The position numbers and the translations under genes are program-made. From Marinifilum breve (GTDB lineage Bacteria; Bacteroidota; Bacteroidia; Bacteroidales; Marinifilaceae), in the NCBI RefSeq assembly GCF_003202155.1, contig NZ_QFLI01000010.1, positions 1-64,000 of the forward strand: 64,000 nucleotides of DNA, read 5' to 3'. The notes under the pieces were generated by a model. The model made no database searches, was not told the DNA's origin, and saw only the letters and a list, made by a program, of their open reading frames with translations. How positions within the stretch are numbered: the first letter of the stretch is position 1; each line of letters starts with the position of its first letter. Below, piece after piece: positions 54,535-63,649 of this stretch.

Positions 54535-55644
54535 ATGATGAGAAGAATAGATAGACACAATTACGAAGAATTCTTTCTTGATTATTTAGAAGGAAATTTA
54601 AACGATTCAGAGAAGAAAAATCTGGAAAGTTTCCTTGTTCTTAATCCGGATTTAAAGGAGGAGTTGGAAGAAATGTGCCTTATTGAGTTGGAAGAGGAGA
54701 ATATTACTTTCGATAAATCATCATTAAAACAAATTCCTTTTGAAACAGATTTTGAAGATTTCTGTGTAGCCAAACTGGAAGGTGATTTAGAACAAGAAGA
54801 AGAGATTGCTTTCACTAAATACTTGAATGAGAATCTCATTGGCAAAGCTCAATATCAATTGTATGAAAAAACAAAGCTTAAAGCTGATATTGGTATCATT
54901 TATCCCGATAAGGAAGAGCTTAAGAGAAAGGAACGTAAAATTATTCCTTACTGGATGATTTCAGGAGTGGGAATTGCCGCATCTGTATTGCTTCTTTTCT
55001 CAGTTTGGAATACAACCATTTCTGATAAAAGTACTGAGCAGGATTCAACTAAAAAAGTTGCCTACAATGATTCTGTAAAAAAGGTGGTGATTGCACCAAC
55101 AAAAGATTCAGATAGGTTGGAAAAATTGGTAGGTGTTAAGTCAGAATCGAATATAGCAAAGCAAGACGAAATAAAACCAGAGCTTGAGGAAGTTGAAAAT
55201 GTGATTGCAAATAGCAAAACAATAGAAAAAAAATTAGATAAGATTGTAACTAACACAGCAATTACAGAGAGCACAACAGAAAATATGCAAACCGAAACTC
55301 AAAAAGTTGGTTTGCCCGCAGTCATTAAAACCGCAGAACTTGAAGTTTTAGCCAATGTTGAGGTGATTGAGCCAAAAATTGAGGTTTCAAATCAGAAAAA
55401 GGAAATGAATGAGGTTCCTGTTAACACTGGTTTGGCAAATCTAGGCATGTCATGGAAATCAAGCGTAAAAGCGAAACGAAAAAACAACTCATTGCTTTAT
55501 GCGGTGGCAAAAATGGGTGTTGACAAGATAGGGGAGATTGCTGGAAAGAAAGTACAATTAGAAAAACAATACGATTCAGAAACAGAAAAGACACGTTTAA
55601 ACTTCAATACCAAAGGTATAGGCTTTTCTACTTCAATAAAATAA
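54535..55644 (+). CDS. Putative anti-sigma factor with one membrane helix
   Basis: The protein of about 369 residues has an acidic helical N-terminus with two similar segments (EEFFLDYLEGNLNDSEKKNL and FEDFCVAKLEGDLEQEEEIA), each resembling the sigma-binding anti-sigma helix pair. One membrane helix follows (WMISGVGIAASVLLLFSVW, about 138-156), then a long low-complexity periplasmic part. The start is ATG 54535 or 54538. No zinc motif is present. The role is inferred from its place after the sigma gene. Confidence 0.8.
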   Translation: MMRRIDRHNYEEFFLDYLEGNLNDSEKKNLESFLVLNPDLKEELEEMCLIELEEENITFDKSSLKQIPFETDFEDFCVAKLEGDLEQEEEIAFTKYLNENLIGKAQYQLYEKTKLKADIGIIYPDKEELKRKERKIIPYWMISGVGIAASVLLLFSVWNTTISDKSTEQDSTKKVAYNDSVKKVVIAPTKDSDRLEKLVGVKSESNIAKQDEIKPELEEVENVIANSKTIEKKLDKIVTNTAITESTTENMQTETQKVGLPAVIKTAELEVLANVEVIEPKIEVSNQKKEMNEVPVNTGLANLGMSWKSSVKAKRKNNSLLYAVAKMGVDKIGEIAGKKVQLEKQYDSETEKTRLNFNTKGIGFSTSIK

Positions 55645-55708
55645 AAATTACCTGTAACTAATGGGCTGTTGATTCGTCTTACCCATAGAATTACCTAAAA
55701 ATATTGTT

Positions 55709-56767
55709 ATGAAGAAATTACTTGTAATGTATTTTGCACTTGCAATTGGATGTAGTGCTTACGCTCAAAATACAATCGATACATTAAAAACGGATACTCT
55801 TAAGAAGAAAAAAATCCTAATAGAAGATAGTTGGTCCAATAAAAAGAAGAAAGCTGAAACCAAGCACACCTTTCAAAAAACTGTAGATCAGGATACCATG
55901 AAGGTGGAGTTTATGAACAGAGATGTAGTTAAGGCTGTTCAAACCGAAAAAGGAGGCAAGATTAAGGTAGGTAAAATTGGAAAATTTGCCTATCAGGAAG
56001 GACGTGATACAACCAAAATTAGAATAGGCGGAAAGCAGATTAACATTATCGACGGTTGGCATGGAACCAGAATTAAGATTCAGAAAGTACACCCTTGGGA
56101 TCCAGATCAGGATAAGTTCTTTATGGAAAAAGAACCTCATTTTAGAGGACATTGGGCTGGATTTGAAATGGGGATAAATGGCTTCTCAAATGATGATTAT
56201 ACAGGCTATTCTTACGATTTTATGGAGTTGGATATGGCGAAATCTATTGCAGTTAATCTAAATTTCTTGCAATACGATATTAGCCTACAAAAAGAAAGAA
56301 ATACAATTGGTTTGGTTACAGGTCTAGGTTTAGAGTGGAACAACTATAGATTTGATAATGACATTACTTTGCAAAAAGTAAATGGAGTGATACAACCTTT
56401 AGATTTATCCGTTGCATATCCCGGTAGGAATATTAAAAAGACAAAACTGACAACTCTTTACCTTACGGTTCCATTATTAATGGAATTTCAAATTCCTGTA
56501 AAATACAAGAAGAGAAGAGTTCACATGTCTGCAGGTGTTGTGGGAGGTTTAAGACTAGGTTCACATACCAAAATAAAACATGGGGGCGATAAAGATAAAG
56601 ACCATGATGACTTTAAGTTGAAGACTTTGAGATATGCAGCTCATGCTCGTATAGGCTACCGTTCATTGAACTTTTTTGCAACTTATAGTTTAACAGAGTT
56701 GTTTGAAAGTGGCAAAGGTCCCGAGTTAACACCGTTTACAGTAGGGATTACCTTAGTTAGTTTCTAA
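55709..56767 (+). CDS. Predicted outer-membrane beta-barrel protein
   Basis: The 352-residue protein has a signal peptide (LLVMYFALAIGCSAYAQ), a basic polar N-terminal region (about 20-145) and a C-terminal barrel-like part of alternating strands (HWAGFEMGINGFSNDDYTGY, LTTLYLTVPLLMEFQIPVKY) ending PFTVGITLVSF with the terminal Phe usual for BAM substrates. It is of the PorT-like barrel size. It lies 65 bp after the anti-sigma gene and may be a target or sensor partner of the module. Function unknown. Confidence 0.8.
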   Translation: MKKLLVMYFALAIGCSAYAQNTIDTLKTDTLKKKKILIEDSWSNKKKKAETKHTFQKTVDQDTMKVEFMNRDVVKAVQTEKGGKIKVGKIGKFAYQEGRDTTKIRIGGKQINIIDGWHGTRIKIQKVHPWDPDQDKFFMEKEPHFRGHWAGFEMGINGFSNDDYTGYSYDFMELDMAKSIAVNLNFLQYDISLQKERNTIGLVTGLGLEWNNYRFDNDITLQKVNGVIQPLDLSVAYPGRNIKKTKLTTLYLTVPLLMEFQIPVKYKKRRVHMSAGVVGGLRLGSHTKIKHGGDKDKDHDDFKLKTLRYAAHARIGYRSLNFFATYSLTELFESGKGPELTPFTVGITLVSF

Positions 56768-56788
56768 GATTAAAACTCTAATTTTGAC

Positions 56789-56823
56789 AAACGGCCAGAT
56801 TTTATTGAATTCTGGCCGTTTTG
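56789..56823 (+). terminator. Rho-independent terminator
   Basis: AAACGGCCAGA/TCTGGCCGTTT with a 10-nt loop and a T-run, after the barrel protein gene. Confidence 0.9.
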
Positions 56824-56888
56824 TTGTTATAAAACATGCAATTTTGACCAATGTTGATATTTTTAGCATAAAATAGTATATTAGGGGC

Positions 56889-58895
56889 ATGAAAAAACTC
56901 CCCCTATATATTTTTATAATATTATGTTTCCCATCCTATGGTTTTGAAAGCTTCGAAACTCAAGTTAGTTTGGATAGTCTGCAAAAGAGATATGGTTCTT
57001 CGGCAGGCCAAAATAAATTGAATGCTTTACTGGACCTTAGTAAATTTTATTGGAACATAGACCCAGCACAAGCAATTGAAAAATCAAAACATGCGTTAGG
57101 AACAGCACAATCGCTTGAGAGTACCCCTGAAATTATAAAAGCGATGTTTTATGTTGGAACAGCCTACTACTACGATAACCAATTGGATAATTCGCTGGAT
57201 TATCTTTTGCAAGCACATCATTATGCAGAGAAAAATAACTTTAGGAATGATATAGCTGATATCAGCAAACAATTGGCAACGGTTTATTATGAAACCAACC
57301 GCTTGAATAAATCATACTCTTATACCATTCAAGCATTCAATATATACGAAAGCTTTGGTGATGAAGGAGGAATTGCTGCTTGCGAGAACTTGTTAGGTCT
57401 GTATTATAAGGGAATAGGTGTATTTGATGAGGCACAAAAGCATTTTGAGATAGCGCTAAAAATCGGTAAGAAATTATCCCGACAAAGGATCATACAATCT
57501 GTTTTAAATGACTTAGGTTCAATGTATGCCGAAGTTGGAGAGACGGATAAAGCCATAGGAATTTACCAAGATGCATTGCAATACCATAAATCAAATGGTA
57601 ACAACTTTAAAAGTGGAGCATTCGAATTGGATTTATCTCAGTTGTACATTCAGAATGGAGAATTGAACAAAGCAAAAATACATTTGGATAGAGGATATGC
57701 CGTTGCGGTCAATTTAAGATCCAAAAGGTTATACCGCGATTATTACAGAATCTTGGCCAATTATCACATCCAAAATGGCAGGCAAAAAGAATCTGTAACG
57801 GCTTTTCAGAAGTTACAACAATACCAGGATTCTATTGCAGATGACAAATTAAGCAATAAGATTGAGGAGCTGGATTCGCGCCATGCAATTAGTATCAAGA
57901 ATCAGGAAAATCAGGTGTTAAGGGATGAAAATCAGGAGCAACAATTAAAAATTACTCGTCAGTATATCGTTGGGTTATTGATTTTAATGGTTTTCATTTC
58001 GGTGATTTTTATCTTGATTATCAGATATAGAAATAATCTGAAAGACAACGAATTATTGCATTTAAAGAACAGCTTGGTTCATCAGCATCAAGAGGAGCTG
58101 ATTGAAGCCATGAAGCGAATCAAGGTGAGTGAAGATAAGCTTCGTGTTGCTAATGATACCAAGGATAAAATGTTCTCATTAATTGCGCACGATTTAAGAG
58201 GTGCTATTGGTAATATCAGCAATGGCTTGAGAATGTACCTTGGGGAGGAAGATTTAGACCTTTCAGAGGAAGATAAGGAGGAGTTTTTGCAAGCTCTGTT
58301 TCATTCTTCGGATAATGCCTATGAACTTCTGGAAAACCTTTTGTATTGGGCAAAGAATCAAACTTCAACGCTTTCAGCCAATAAACAAATGGTTGATGCC
58401 TGTTCGATCATCAACTCCAATATTGGTTTGTTGAGTGATTTGGCCAAAATTAAATCCATTAATCTGTTTACCTCAGAGAATCCAAACATTGAGGTATTTG
58501 TAGATTGGAACATGATAAATACCGTGTTGAGAAACTTGATTTCCAATGCCATTAAATTCACCAATAAAGGTGGTAGCGTGGAGATTAAATCGGAAATAGG
58601 GGAGCATTTTGTGAAGATTTCGGTAATTGATGATGGTATTGGAATGCTACCTGATCAGGTGGATAACATTTACGATGGAAAAACCACTGACGGAACGGCA
58701 GCTGAGAAAGGAACCGGTTTAGGCTTGACACTTTGTCGTGACTTCTTGATTAAAAATCATGGTAAAATGATTGTTAGCAGTGAGGTAGATAAGGGAAGTA
58801 CTTTTGCTTTTATTATTCCACGCCGTCCAATGAATCATGAAAAATATTTGGAATTAGTAGAAAAAGAGCCTCTTCTTTTCTTGATTAATAGTTAA
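56889..58895 (+). CDS. TPR-containing membrane histidine kinase
   Basis: The 668-residue protein has a signal peptide, about six TPR units (roughly 35-320) in the periplasm, one membrane helix (YIVGLLILMVFISVIFILII, about 358-377), a coiled coil, HisKA (phospho-His in MFSLIAHDLRGAIGNISNG) and HATPase (NAIKFTNKGG, DDGIGMLPDQ, GTGLGLTLCRDFLIKNHGKM). This is a common Bacteroidota sensor layout. No receiver domain or response-regulator gene is adjacent, so it is an orphan kinase. The signal is unknown. Confidence 0.95.
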   Translation: MKKLPLYIFIILCFPSYGFESFETQVSLDSLQKRYGSSAGQNKLNALLDLSKFYWNIDPAQAIEKSKHALGTAQSLESTPEIIKAMFYVGTAYYYDNQLDNSLDYLLQAHHYAEKNNFRNDIADISKQLATVYYETNRLNKSYSYTIQAFNIYESFGDEGGIAACENLLGLYYKGIGVFDEAQKHFEIALKIGKKLSRQRIIQSVLNDLGSMYAEVGETDKAIGIYQDALQYHKSNGNNFKSGAFELDLSQLYIQNGELNKAKIHLDRGYAVAVNLRSKRLYRDYYRILANYHIQNGRQKESVTAFQKLQQYQDSIADDKLSNKIEELDSRHAISIKNQENQVLRDENQEQQLKITRQYIVGLLILMVFISVIFILIIRYRNNLKDNELLHLKNSLVHQHQEELIEAMKRIKVSEDKLRVANDTKDKMFSLIAHDLRGAIGNISNGLRMYLGEEDLDLSEEDKEEFLQALFHSSDNAYELLENLLYWAKNQTSTLSANKQMVDACSIINSNIGLLSDLAKIKSINLFTSENPNIEVFVDWNMINTVLRNLISNAIKFTNKGGSVEIKSEIGEHFVKISVIDDGIGMLPDQVDNIYDGKTTDGTAAEKGTGLGLTLCRDFLIKNHGKMIVSSEVDKGSTFAFIIPRRPMNHEKYLELVEKEPLLFLINS

Positions 58896-58941
58896 ATTTA
58901 GAGCTGAAATACACATTAGCTTAAACTAAATTTACATACGC

Positions 58942-59652
58942 ATGAGATTATTACTGATTAGTAATTCTACGAATCCAGGGGAAGAGTACCTGGATTATCC
59001 AAAACACAATATCAAAGAGTTTTTAGGTGAAAAACCAGTAAAAGCACTATTCATTCCTTACGCAGGTGTAACCGTATCTTTCGATGATTACGAAGCTAAA
59101 GTAAAAGAAAGATTCAACGAAGTGGGACATGATATCGTATCGATCCACCGTTTCGAGAATCCTGTGCAAGCAGTTGAAGAAGCGGAGGCAATTGTTGTAG
59201 GTGGTGGAAGCACTTGGAACCTGCTTCATTTGATTCACAAGTACAACCTAACCGAACCAATTCGTAACAAGGTAATCAACGAAAAGGCTCCGTACATTGG
59301 TTGGAGTGCAGGATCGAATTTAACTTGTCCTACCATCAAAACAACCAACGATATGCCAATTATCGACCCTATGGGATTCGATGCTTTAAACTTGATTCCT
59401 TTCCAGATTAATCCACACTATTTGGATAAAAATCCGGAAGGACATGGAGGAGAAACCCGCGAAGATCGTATCAACGAGTTTATGGTGTTGAATCCAGATG
59501 TATACATTGCTGGATTAAGAGAAGCAACCATGTTTTTGGTAGAGGATAACAACATCAAGTTAATTGGTGACAGACAGTGTCGAATTTTCAAAAATGGCAT
59601 TGAAACCTACGAATTAAGTGCAAATGACGATTTCAATTTCTTGTTGAAATAA
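58942..59652 (+). CDS. pepE: Dipeptidase E (alpha-aspartyl dipeptidase)
   Basis: The 236-residue protein is an S51 serine peptidase. The nucleophile is in the elbow IGWSAGSNLTCPTI, with GGGSTWNLLHLIHK before it and INPHYLD carrying the catalytic His. It hydrolyses dipeptides with N-terminal Asp in the cytoplasm. It lies 46 bp after the kinase gene and has its own terminator. Confidence 0.96.
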   Translation: MRLLLISNSTNPGEEYLDYPKHNIKEFLGEKPVKALFIPYAGVTVSFDDYEAKVKERFNEVGHDIVSIHRFENPVQAVEEAEAIVVGGGSTWNLLHLIHKYNLTEPIRNKVINEKAPYIGWSAGSNLTCPTIKTTNDMPIIDPMGFDALNLIPFQINPHYLDKNPEGHGGETREDRINEFMVLNPDVYIAGLREATMFLVEDNNIKLIGDRQCRIFKNGIETYELSANDDFNFLLK

Positions 59653-59674
59653 GATCATTACTAAAAATATAAAG

Positions 59675-59705
59675 AAGCGATTAGGGAGACTTAATCGCTT
59701 TTTTT
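59675..59705 (+). terminator. Rho-independent terminator after pepE
   Basis: AAGCGATTA/TTAATCGCTT arms with a short loop and T-run. Confidence 0.85.
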
Positions 59706-59717
59706 ATTTTGAATTTC

Positions 59718-59725
59718 TACCTTTG
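59718..59725 (+). promoter_or_regulatory. Bacteroidota -7 element for the transporter gene
   Basis: TACCTTTG fits TAnnTTTG and lies 34 bp before ATG 59760. It falls within the longer frame that begins at 59709, which argues for the later start. Confidence 0.5.
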
Positions 59726-59759
59726 TGGCCGAAATAAAAGTTTAAACAAACACTTACTC

Positions 59760-61346
59760 ATGGACTTACTTTCCTCGGCTTATTTTGTTCTATTTCTTAT
59801 TGTTGCTATCGGATTTATTGTTGGAAACATTAAAATAAAAGGAATTTCTTTAGATGTTTCGGCAGTTATTTTTGTGGCCTTGGTTTTTGGGCACTTTGGT
59901 GTAAGCATTCCTAAGGATATCCAAAATATTGGACTTACCCTGTTCATTTTTACCATAGGAATTCAGGCCGGACCAGGTTTTTTTGAATCTTTTAAAAAGA
60001 ATGGGAGAGAGCTAATCGTTTTGGCTTTTATTTTGGTTGGTAGTGCCTCCTTGGTTACCATTTTGCTTGCCTTAATTTTTAAAATTGATACAGATATTGC
60101 CATAGGGTTGTTAACAGGATCGCTAACCAGTACACCTGGACTTGCTGCAGCTATCGAATCTACTCAATCAGCAATGGCATCCATTGGTTACGGTATTGCT
60201 TATCCTTTCGGTGTTATTGGGGTAATATTGTTTGTGAGAATGTATCCTAAACTGTTTAAGGTGGATATTGAAAAGGAAGCACAAAAGTTGGAAGATGAGG
60301 CTCAGCAGAACTTTCCTGAACTATTCAACAAGAATTTTGTAGTTGAGAACGAAAATATTGTTGGCAGAAGCATTGCCGAGCTTAAAATTCGATCGATGAC
60401 CCAAGCCAATATTTCAAGAATCATGCACAATGGAGAAAGTATTGTTCCAACGCCCAATACCATTTTAGAAAGTGGCGATATCGTGAAACTCATTGGAACG
60501 GAACAGGCTTTGGAAAGAGCAAAGATGATCATCGGTGAAGAGACTGGGGAGAAGATTCCTTTAAGCCGAGAATATGTGGTGGAATCGGTACTGGTAACCA
60601 ACAAGCAAGTGGTGAATAAAACCATAGGGCAGCTAAACGTTTTGGCCAACTACAATGCTCGTATTACCCGTATCCGAAGAGCAGGAATTGATATGGTAGC
60701 CAGTTCAAAATCGGAAATCCGTTTTGGCGATAAACTGGTTGTAGCTTGTGGAACCGCTAATATCAACAACGTACGTCACCTTTTTGGGAACGATAGCAAG
60801 AAGTTATCTGATACAGATTTCTTTCCGATTGCAACAGGAATTGTACTTGGTGTGTTGGTAGGGAAGTTAAAAATTTCCTTTTCCGATGAATTTACATTCA
60901 GTTTAGGACTAACAGGCGGTGTGCTAATGGTAGCATTGGTTTTGAGCAGAATTGGTAAAACCGGACCTATTCTTTGGACCATGTCCGGATCGGCAAATCA
61001 ATTGCTTCGTCAGCTTGGATTACTCATGTTTTTGGCCGTGGTGGGAACAAGCGCAGGGGCACATTTGGTAAAAACTTTCCAGGAATCGGGTTTGGCACTG
61101 TTTGCAATTGGCATTGCAATTACCTTGTTGCCAATGATTCTTACCACCCTAATTGGTCACTTTGTATTAAAAATGAACATTCTCAATTTATTGGGCGCAC
61201 TAACGGGCAGTATGACCAGTACTCCTGGTTTGGCTGCAGTTGATGGCATGTCCGATTCCAGTGCACAATCCATAGCCTACGCAACTGTTTATCCCATTGC
61301 AATGGTGTTTTTAATTGTTTGTGTACAGATTTTAAGCATGTTGTAA
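59760..61346 (+). CDS. AspT/YidE-type putative transporter with RCK_C domains
   Basis: The 528-residue protein has two similar membrane halves of about five helices each (about 5-165 and 355-528). Each carries the family repeat GSLTSTPGLAAAIE or GSMTSTPGLAAVDG. Between them are two TrkA-C (RCK_C) domains (about 190-275 and 280-360). This is the layout of the aspartate:alanine exchanger family and of YidE-like proteins. The substrate is unknown. It is convergent with xth, with array C in between. Confidence 0.94.
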   Translation: MDLLSSAYFVLFLIVAIGFIVGNIKIKGISLDVSAVIFVALVFGHFGVSIPKDIQNIGLTLFIFTIGIQAGPGFFESFKKNGRELIVLAFILVGSASLVTILLALIFKIDTDIAIGLLTGSLTSTPGLAAAIESTQSAMASIGYGIAYPFGVIGVILFVRMYPKLFKVDIEKEAQKLEDEAQQNFPELFNKNFVVENENIVGRSIAELKIRSMTQANISRIMHNGESIVPTPNTILESGDIVKLIGTEQALERAKMIIGEETGEKIPLSREYVVESVLVTNKQVVNKTIGQLNVLANYNARITRIRRAGIDMVASSKSEIRFGDKLVVACGTANINNVRHLFGNDSKKLSDTDFFPIATGIVLGVLVGKLKISFSDEFTFSLGLTGGVLMVALVLSRIGKTGPILWTMSGSANQLLRQLGLLMFLAVVGTSAGAHLVKTFQESGLALFAIGIAITLLPMILTTLIGHFVLKMNILNLLGALTGSMTSTPGLAAVDGMSDSSAQSIAYATVYPIAMVFLIVCVQILSML

Positions 61347-61422
61347 GAGACCGATCTCAATATTCCATTCGGTGGAATGCATCACACCATAAATAAGTTA
61401 GGAAAGACAAAGTTTTTTATTT

Positions 61423-61672
61423 GTACGGACAGTGTATAAGTGCTCCCGGACAGATGAAACTTGTTCCTGACCATCAGGCATAACGTCCCGGATAAGAGTA
61501 TCTTGAATATTCCTGTCCGGGAAGATCATGTCCATGTCCGGGAAAGCCTACCTGCTTGTCCGGGAAGCCCTTCTTTGTGTCCGGGAAGCCTAACTCTTTG
61601 TCCGGGAAAGCATTCCCAAGTGTCCGGGAGAAGGTCACTTTTGTCCGGGAGCACATTAAGCTTGTCCGGGAA
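61423..61672. repeat. Intergenic array C, 21-22-bp period with polarity switch
   Basis: The core TGTCCGGGA starts at 61514, 61535, 61557, 61578, 61599, 61621, 61642 and 61663 (spacings 21 or 22). To the left the inverted core TCCCGGACA or close variants lie at 61423 (partial), 61444, 61465 (TCCTGACCA) and 61486 (TCCCGGATA), exactly 21 bp apart. Linkers of about 12 bp vary freely. Polarity changes near 61500-61515, where TTCCTGTCCGGGAA is itself partly palindromic. It lies between convergent genes and is G/C-rich compared with its surroundings. Frames through it show FPDKxxG heptads on the minus strand, but 22-bp steps break the frame, so it is probably not coding. Confidence 0.9.
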
Positions 61673-61715
61673 GGTGTTAATCAAAGTGTTAGCTGATTGT
61701 CAACAGCCAATCAAG

Positions 61716-62483
61716 TTAAAAGTCCATTTCAACAACGATAGGGCAGTGGTCGGAATGCACAACATCAGAAAGGATAGAGGCACCTTTAAGCTTCTCTTGC
61801 AAACTTTCACTTACCATGTGGTAGTCGATTCTCCAGCCCAGATTCTTGCCTCTTGAGCCAGCTCTGTAGCTCCACCAGCTATATTTATCAGGTGACTGAT
61901 CGAAAACACGGAAAGAATCAATAAAACCACTTTCCAGAAATTGGCTTACCCATTCTCTTTCCTCAGGTAAAAAGCCCGAAACGCCTTTTTTCTTTTCAGG
62001 TCTACTAATATCAATGGCTTTGTGACAGATGTTAAAGTCGCCACCAATTACAAGATTTGGTCTTTCCTTTTTCAGTTCGTTGATGTATTCCTGGAAATAG
62101 GCCAGCCATTCCATTTTATAGTCCTGTCTTGGCCCTCCTGTAGTTCCTGATGGGTGATATGTACTAAATACCGAGATATCGCCAAAATCGGCTCTTATGG
62201 CCCTTCCTTCAATGTCGTATTTGTCGTTATCAACTCCTGTAATTATGGCATCAGGTTTTTCCTTACTCAAGATACCAACACCGCTGTATCCTTTTTTCTC
62301 GGCAGAGAACCAGTAGCAATGGTATCCCAACTCCTCAAACAAATGCGATTCTATTTGCTCTGGTTGTGCCTTGGTTTCCTGTATCAATAAAATATCAGGA
62401 TTTTCCTGTTTTAGCCATCCAATCAAGTCTTTTCCCAATGCAGCTCTAATGCCGTTTACATTGTAGCTAATTATTTTCTTCAT
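61716..62483 (-). CDS. xth: Exodeoxyribonuclease III
   Basis: The 255-residue protein has the ExoIII/APE1 motifs: ISYNVNGIRAALGKDL, LLIQETKAQ (metal Glu), YHPSGTTGGPRQDYK, GGDFNICHKAIDI, LGWRIDYHMVS and the terminal SDHCPIVVEMDF with the catalytic Asp-His. It cleaves at abasic sites in base excision repair. Monocistronic. Confidence 0.97.
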   Translation of the reverse strand: MKKIISYNVNGIRAALGKDLIGWLKQENPDILLIQETKAQPEQIESHLFEELGYHCYWFSAEKKGYSGVGILSKEKPDAIITGVDNDKYDIEGRAIRADFGDISVFSTYHPSGTTGGPRQDYKMEWLAYFQEYINELKKERPNLVIGGDFNICHKAIDISRPEKKKGVSGFLPEEREWVSQFLESGFIDSFRVFDQSPDKYSWWSYRAGSRGKNLGWRIDYHMVSESLQEKLKGASILSDVVHSDHCPIVVEMDF

Positions 62484-62605
62484 GTATCTGGTGTGTGTTT
62501 ATTTTAACGAATGATTCAAAATGCAATTTAGTAAAGATAAGTACCATATTCGCACTTTGGCAAATAACAAATCCGCTAAAATGCGCTCTTTTCCTTAAAA
62601 TCAAC

Positions 62606-62613
62606 TATTTTTG
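62606..62613 (+). promoter_or_regulatory. Bacteroidota -7 element for rsgA
   Basis: TATTTTTG fits TAnnTTTG and lies 18 bp before the TTG start, implying a leader of about 12 nt. Confidence 0.45.
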
Positions 62614-62631
62614 TACAAAAATAGATAGACA

Positions 62632-63558
62632 TTGAAAGAAGGACTGGTTATAAAATCGACAGGAAGTTGGTATACTGTTAAAACCAACGATGGAGAAATT
62701 CACAATTGCCGTATCAAAGGGCGATTCAGAATGGAGGGAATTAGAACCACCAATCCAATTGCGGTGGGCGACAGAGTAAATTTTGAGGAAGATAAGGAGT
62801 CGAAAGTGATTGTAAGTATTCACGATCGAAAGAACTATATCATTCGAAAGTCATCAAACCTGTCGAAGCACAGTCAGATCATTGCTTCCAATGTTGATCA
62901 GGCATTCTTGATTGTAACTGTAAACTATCCTTTAACCACCACAACTTTTATCGATCGATTTTTGGCTGCCGCCGAAGCATATCGTATTCCGGTTCGCTTG
63001 ATCTTTAATAAAATAGACCGATATCGCCCTAATGATATGGACAGATTGGATGAGTTGAAGGGAATTTATGAGAAAATAGGATACAAGTGTTACGAAATCT
63101 CTGCAAAGAACGGAACTCATTTGGATATCATTAAAGATGCTCTAAAGGATAATATCAATCTTCTTTCCGGACATTCTGGGGTTGGTAAATCAACATTGAT
63201 CAATGCGATTCAACCAGGATTGGATTTAAAAACCGGGGAGATTTCAGAGGCTCACTCTCAAGGAAAGCACACAACTACTTTTTCAGAGATGTTTGAGTTG
63301 GATTTTGGAGGTTATATTATCGATACACCAGGAATTAGAGGCTTCGGAACCATCGATATGGAGAAGGAGGAAATGTCACACTTCTTTCCGGAAATATTCG
63401 AAACTTCACAAGAATGTCAATTCAACAATTGCAGTCACATACATGAACCAAAATGTGCTGTGAAAGCAGCTGTTGAAGCAGGAGAAATAAGTATTACTCG
63501 TTACGAAAGTTACCTGGGCATGGTAATGGAAGATGAGGATAGTAAATACAGAATTTAA
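62632..63558 (+). CDS. rsgA: Ribosome small subunit-dependent GTPase A
   Basis: The 308-residue protein has an N-terminal OB fold (about 1-70), a circularly permuted GTPase (G4 [10 protein letters not shown]1 [16 protein letters not shown]3 DTPGIRGFG) and a C-terminal zinc domain ([16 protein letters not shown]). It acts in late 30S subunit assembly. The start codon is TTG at 62632, with the product beginning [14 protein letters not shown], as in the family. Confidence 0.97.
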   Translation: MKEGLVIKSTGSWYTVKTNDGEIHNCRIKGRFRMEGIRTTNPIAVGDRVNFEEDKESKVIVSIHDRKNYIIRKSSNLSKHSQIIASNVDQAFLIVTVNYPLTTTTFIDRFLAAAEAYRIPVRLIFNKIDRYRPNDMDRLDELKGIYEKIGYKCYEISAKNGTHLDIIKDALKDNINLLSGHSGVGKSTLINAIQPGLDLKTGEISEAHSQGKHTTTFSEMFELDFGGYIIDTPGIRGFGTIDMEKEEMSHFFPEIFETSQECQFNNCSHIHEPKCAVKAAVEAGEISITRYESYLGMVMEDEDSKYRI

Positions 63559-63592
63559 TTACAGAATAGATCACTGTTAAAACACAGAATTC

Positions 63593-63617
63593 AGCACGTA
63601 TTTTTTACGTGCTTTTT
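63593..63617 (+). terminator. Rho-independent terminator after rsgA
   Basis: AGCACGTA/TACGTGCT with a 5-nt loop, followed by T-run. Confidence 0.8.
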
Positions 63618-63649
63618 TGATCACGCAATAGCTGAAAAGAACCCGAAAA

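Noticed and set aside
41257-58895. Two histidine kinases without adjacent response regulators as evidence of a new phosphorelay
   Set aside because: Orphan kinases are common in Bacteroidota and nothing in the window links the two.
48195-61672. CRISPR arrays at 48.2 and 61.4 kb
   Set aside because: The repeat core is only 4-10 bp and the whole period is 20-22 bp, far shorter than a CRISPR repeat plus spacer. No cas gene is present and polarity switches inside the arrays.
61461-61856. Open reading frames through array C on both strands (plus 61461-61856 and minus 61474-61656)
   Set aside because: Their apparent heptad repeats come from the 21-bp DNA period. The array has several 22-bp steps that shift the frame, and the plus-strand frame runs antisense into xth.
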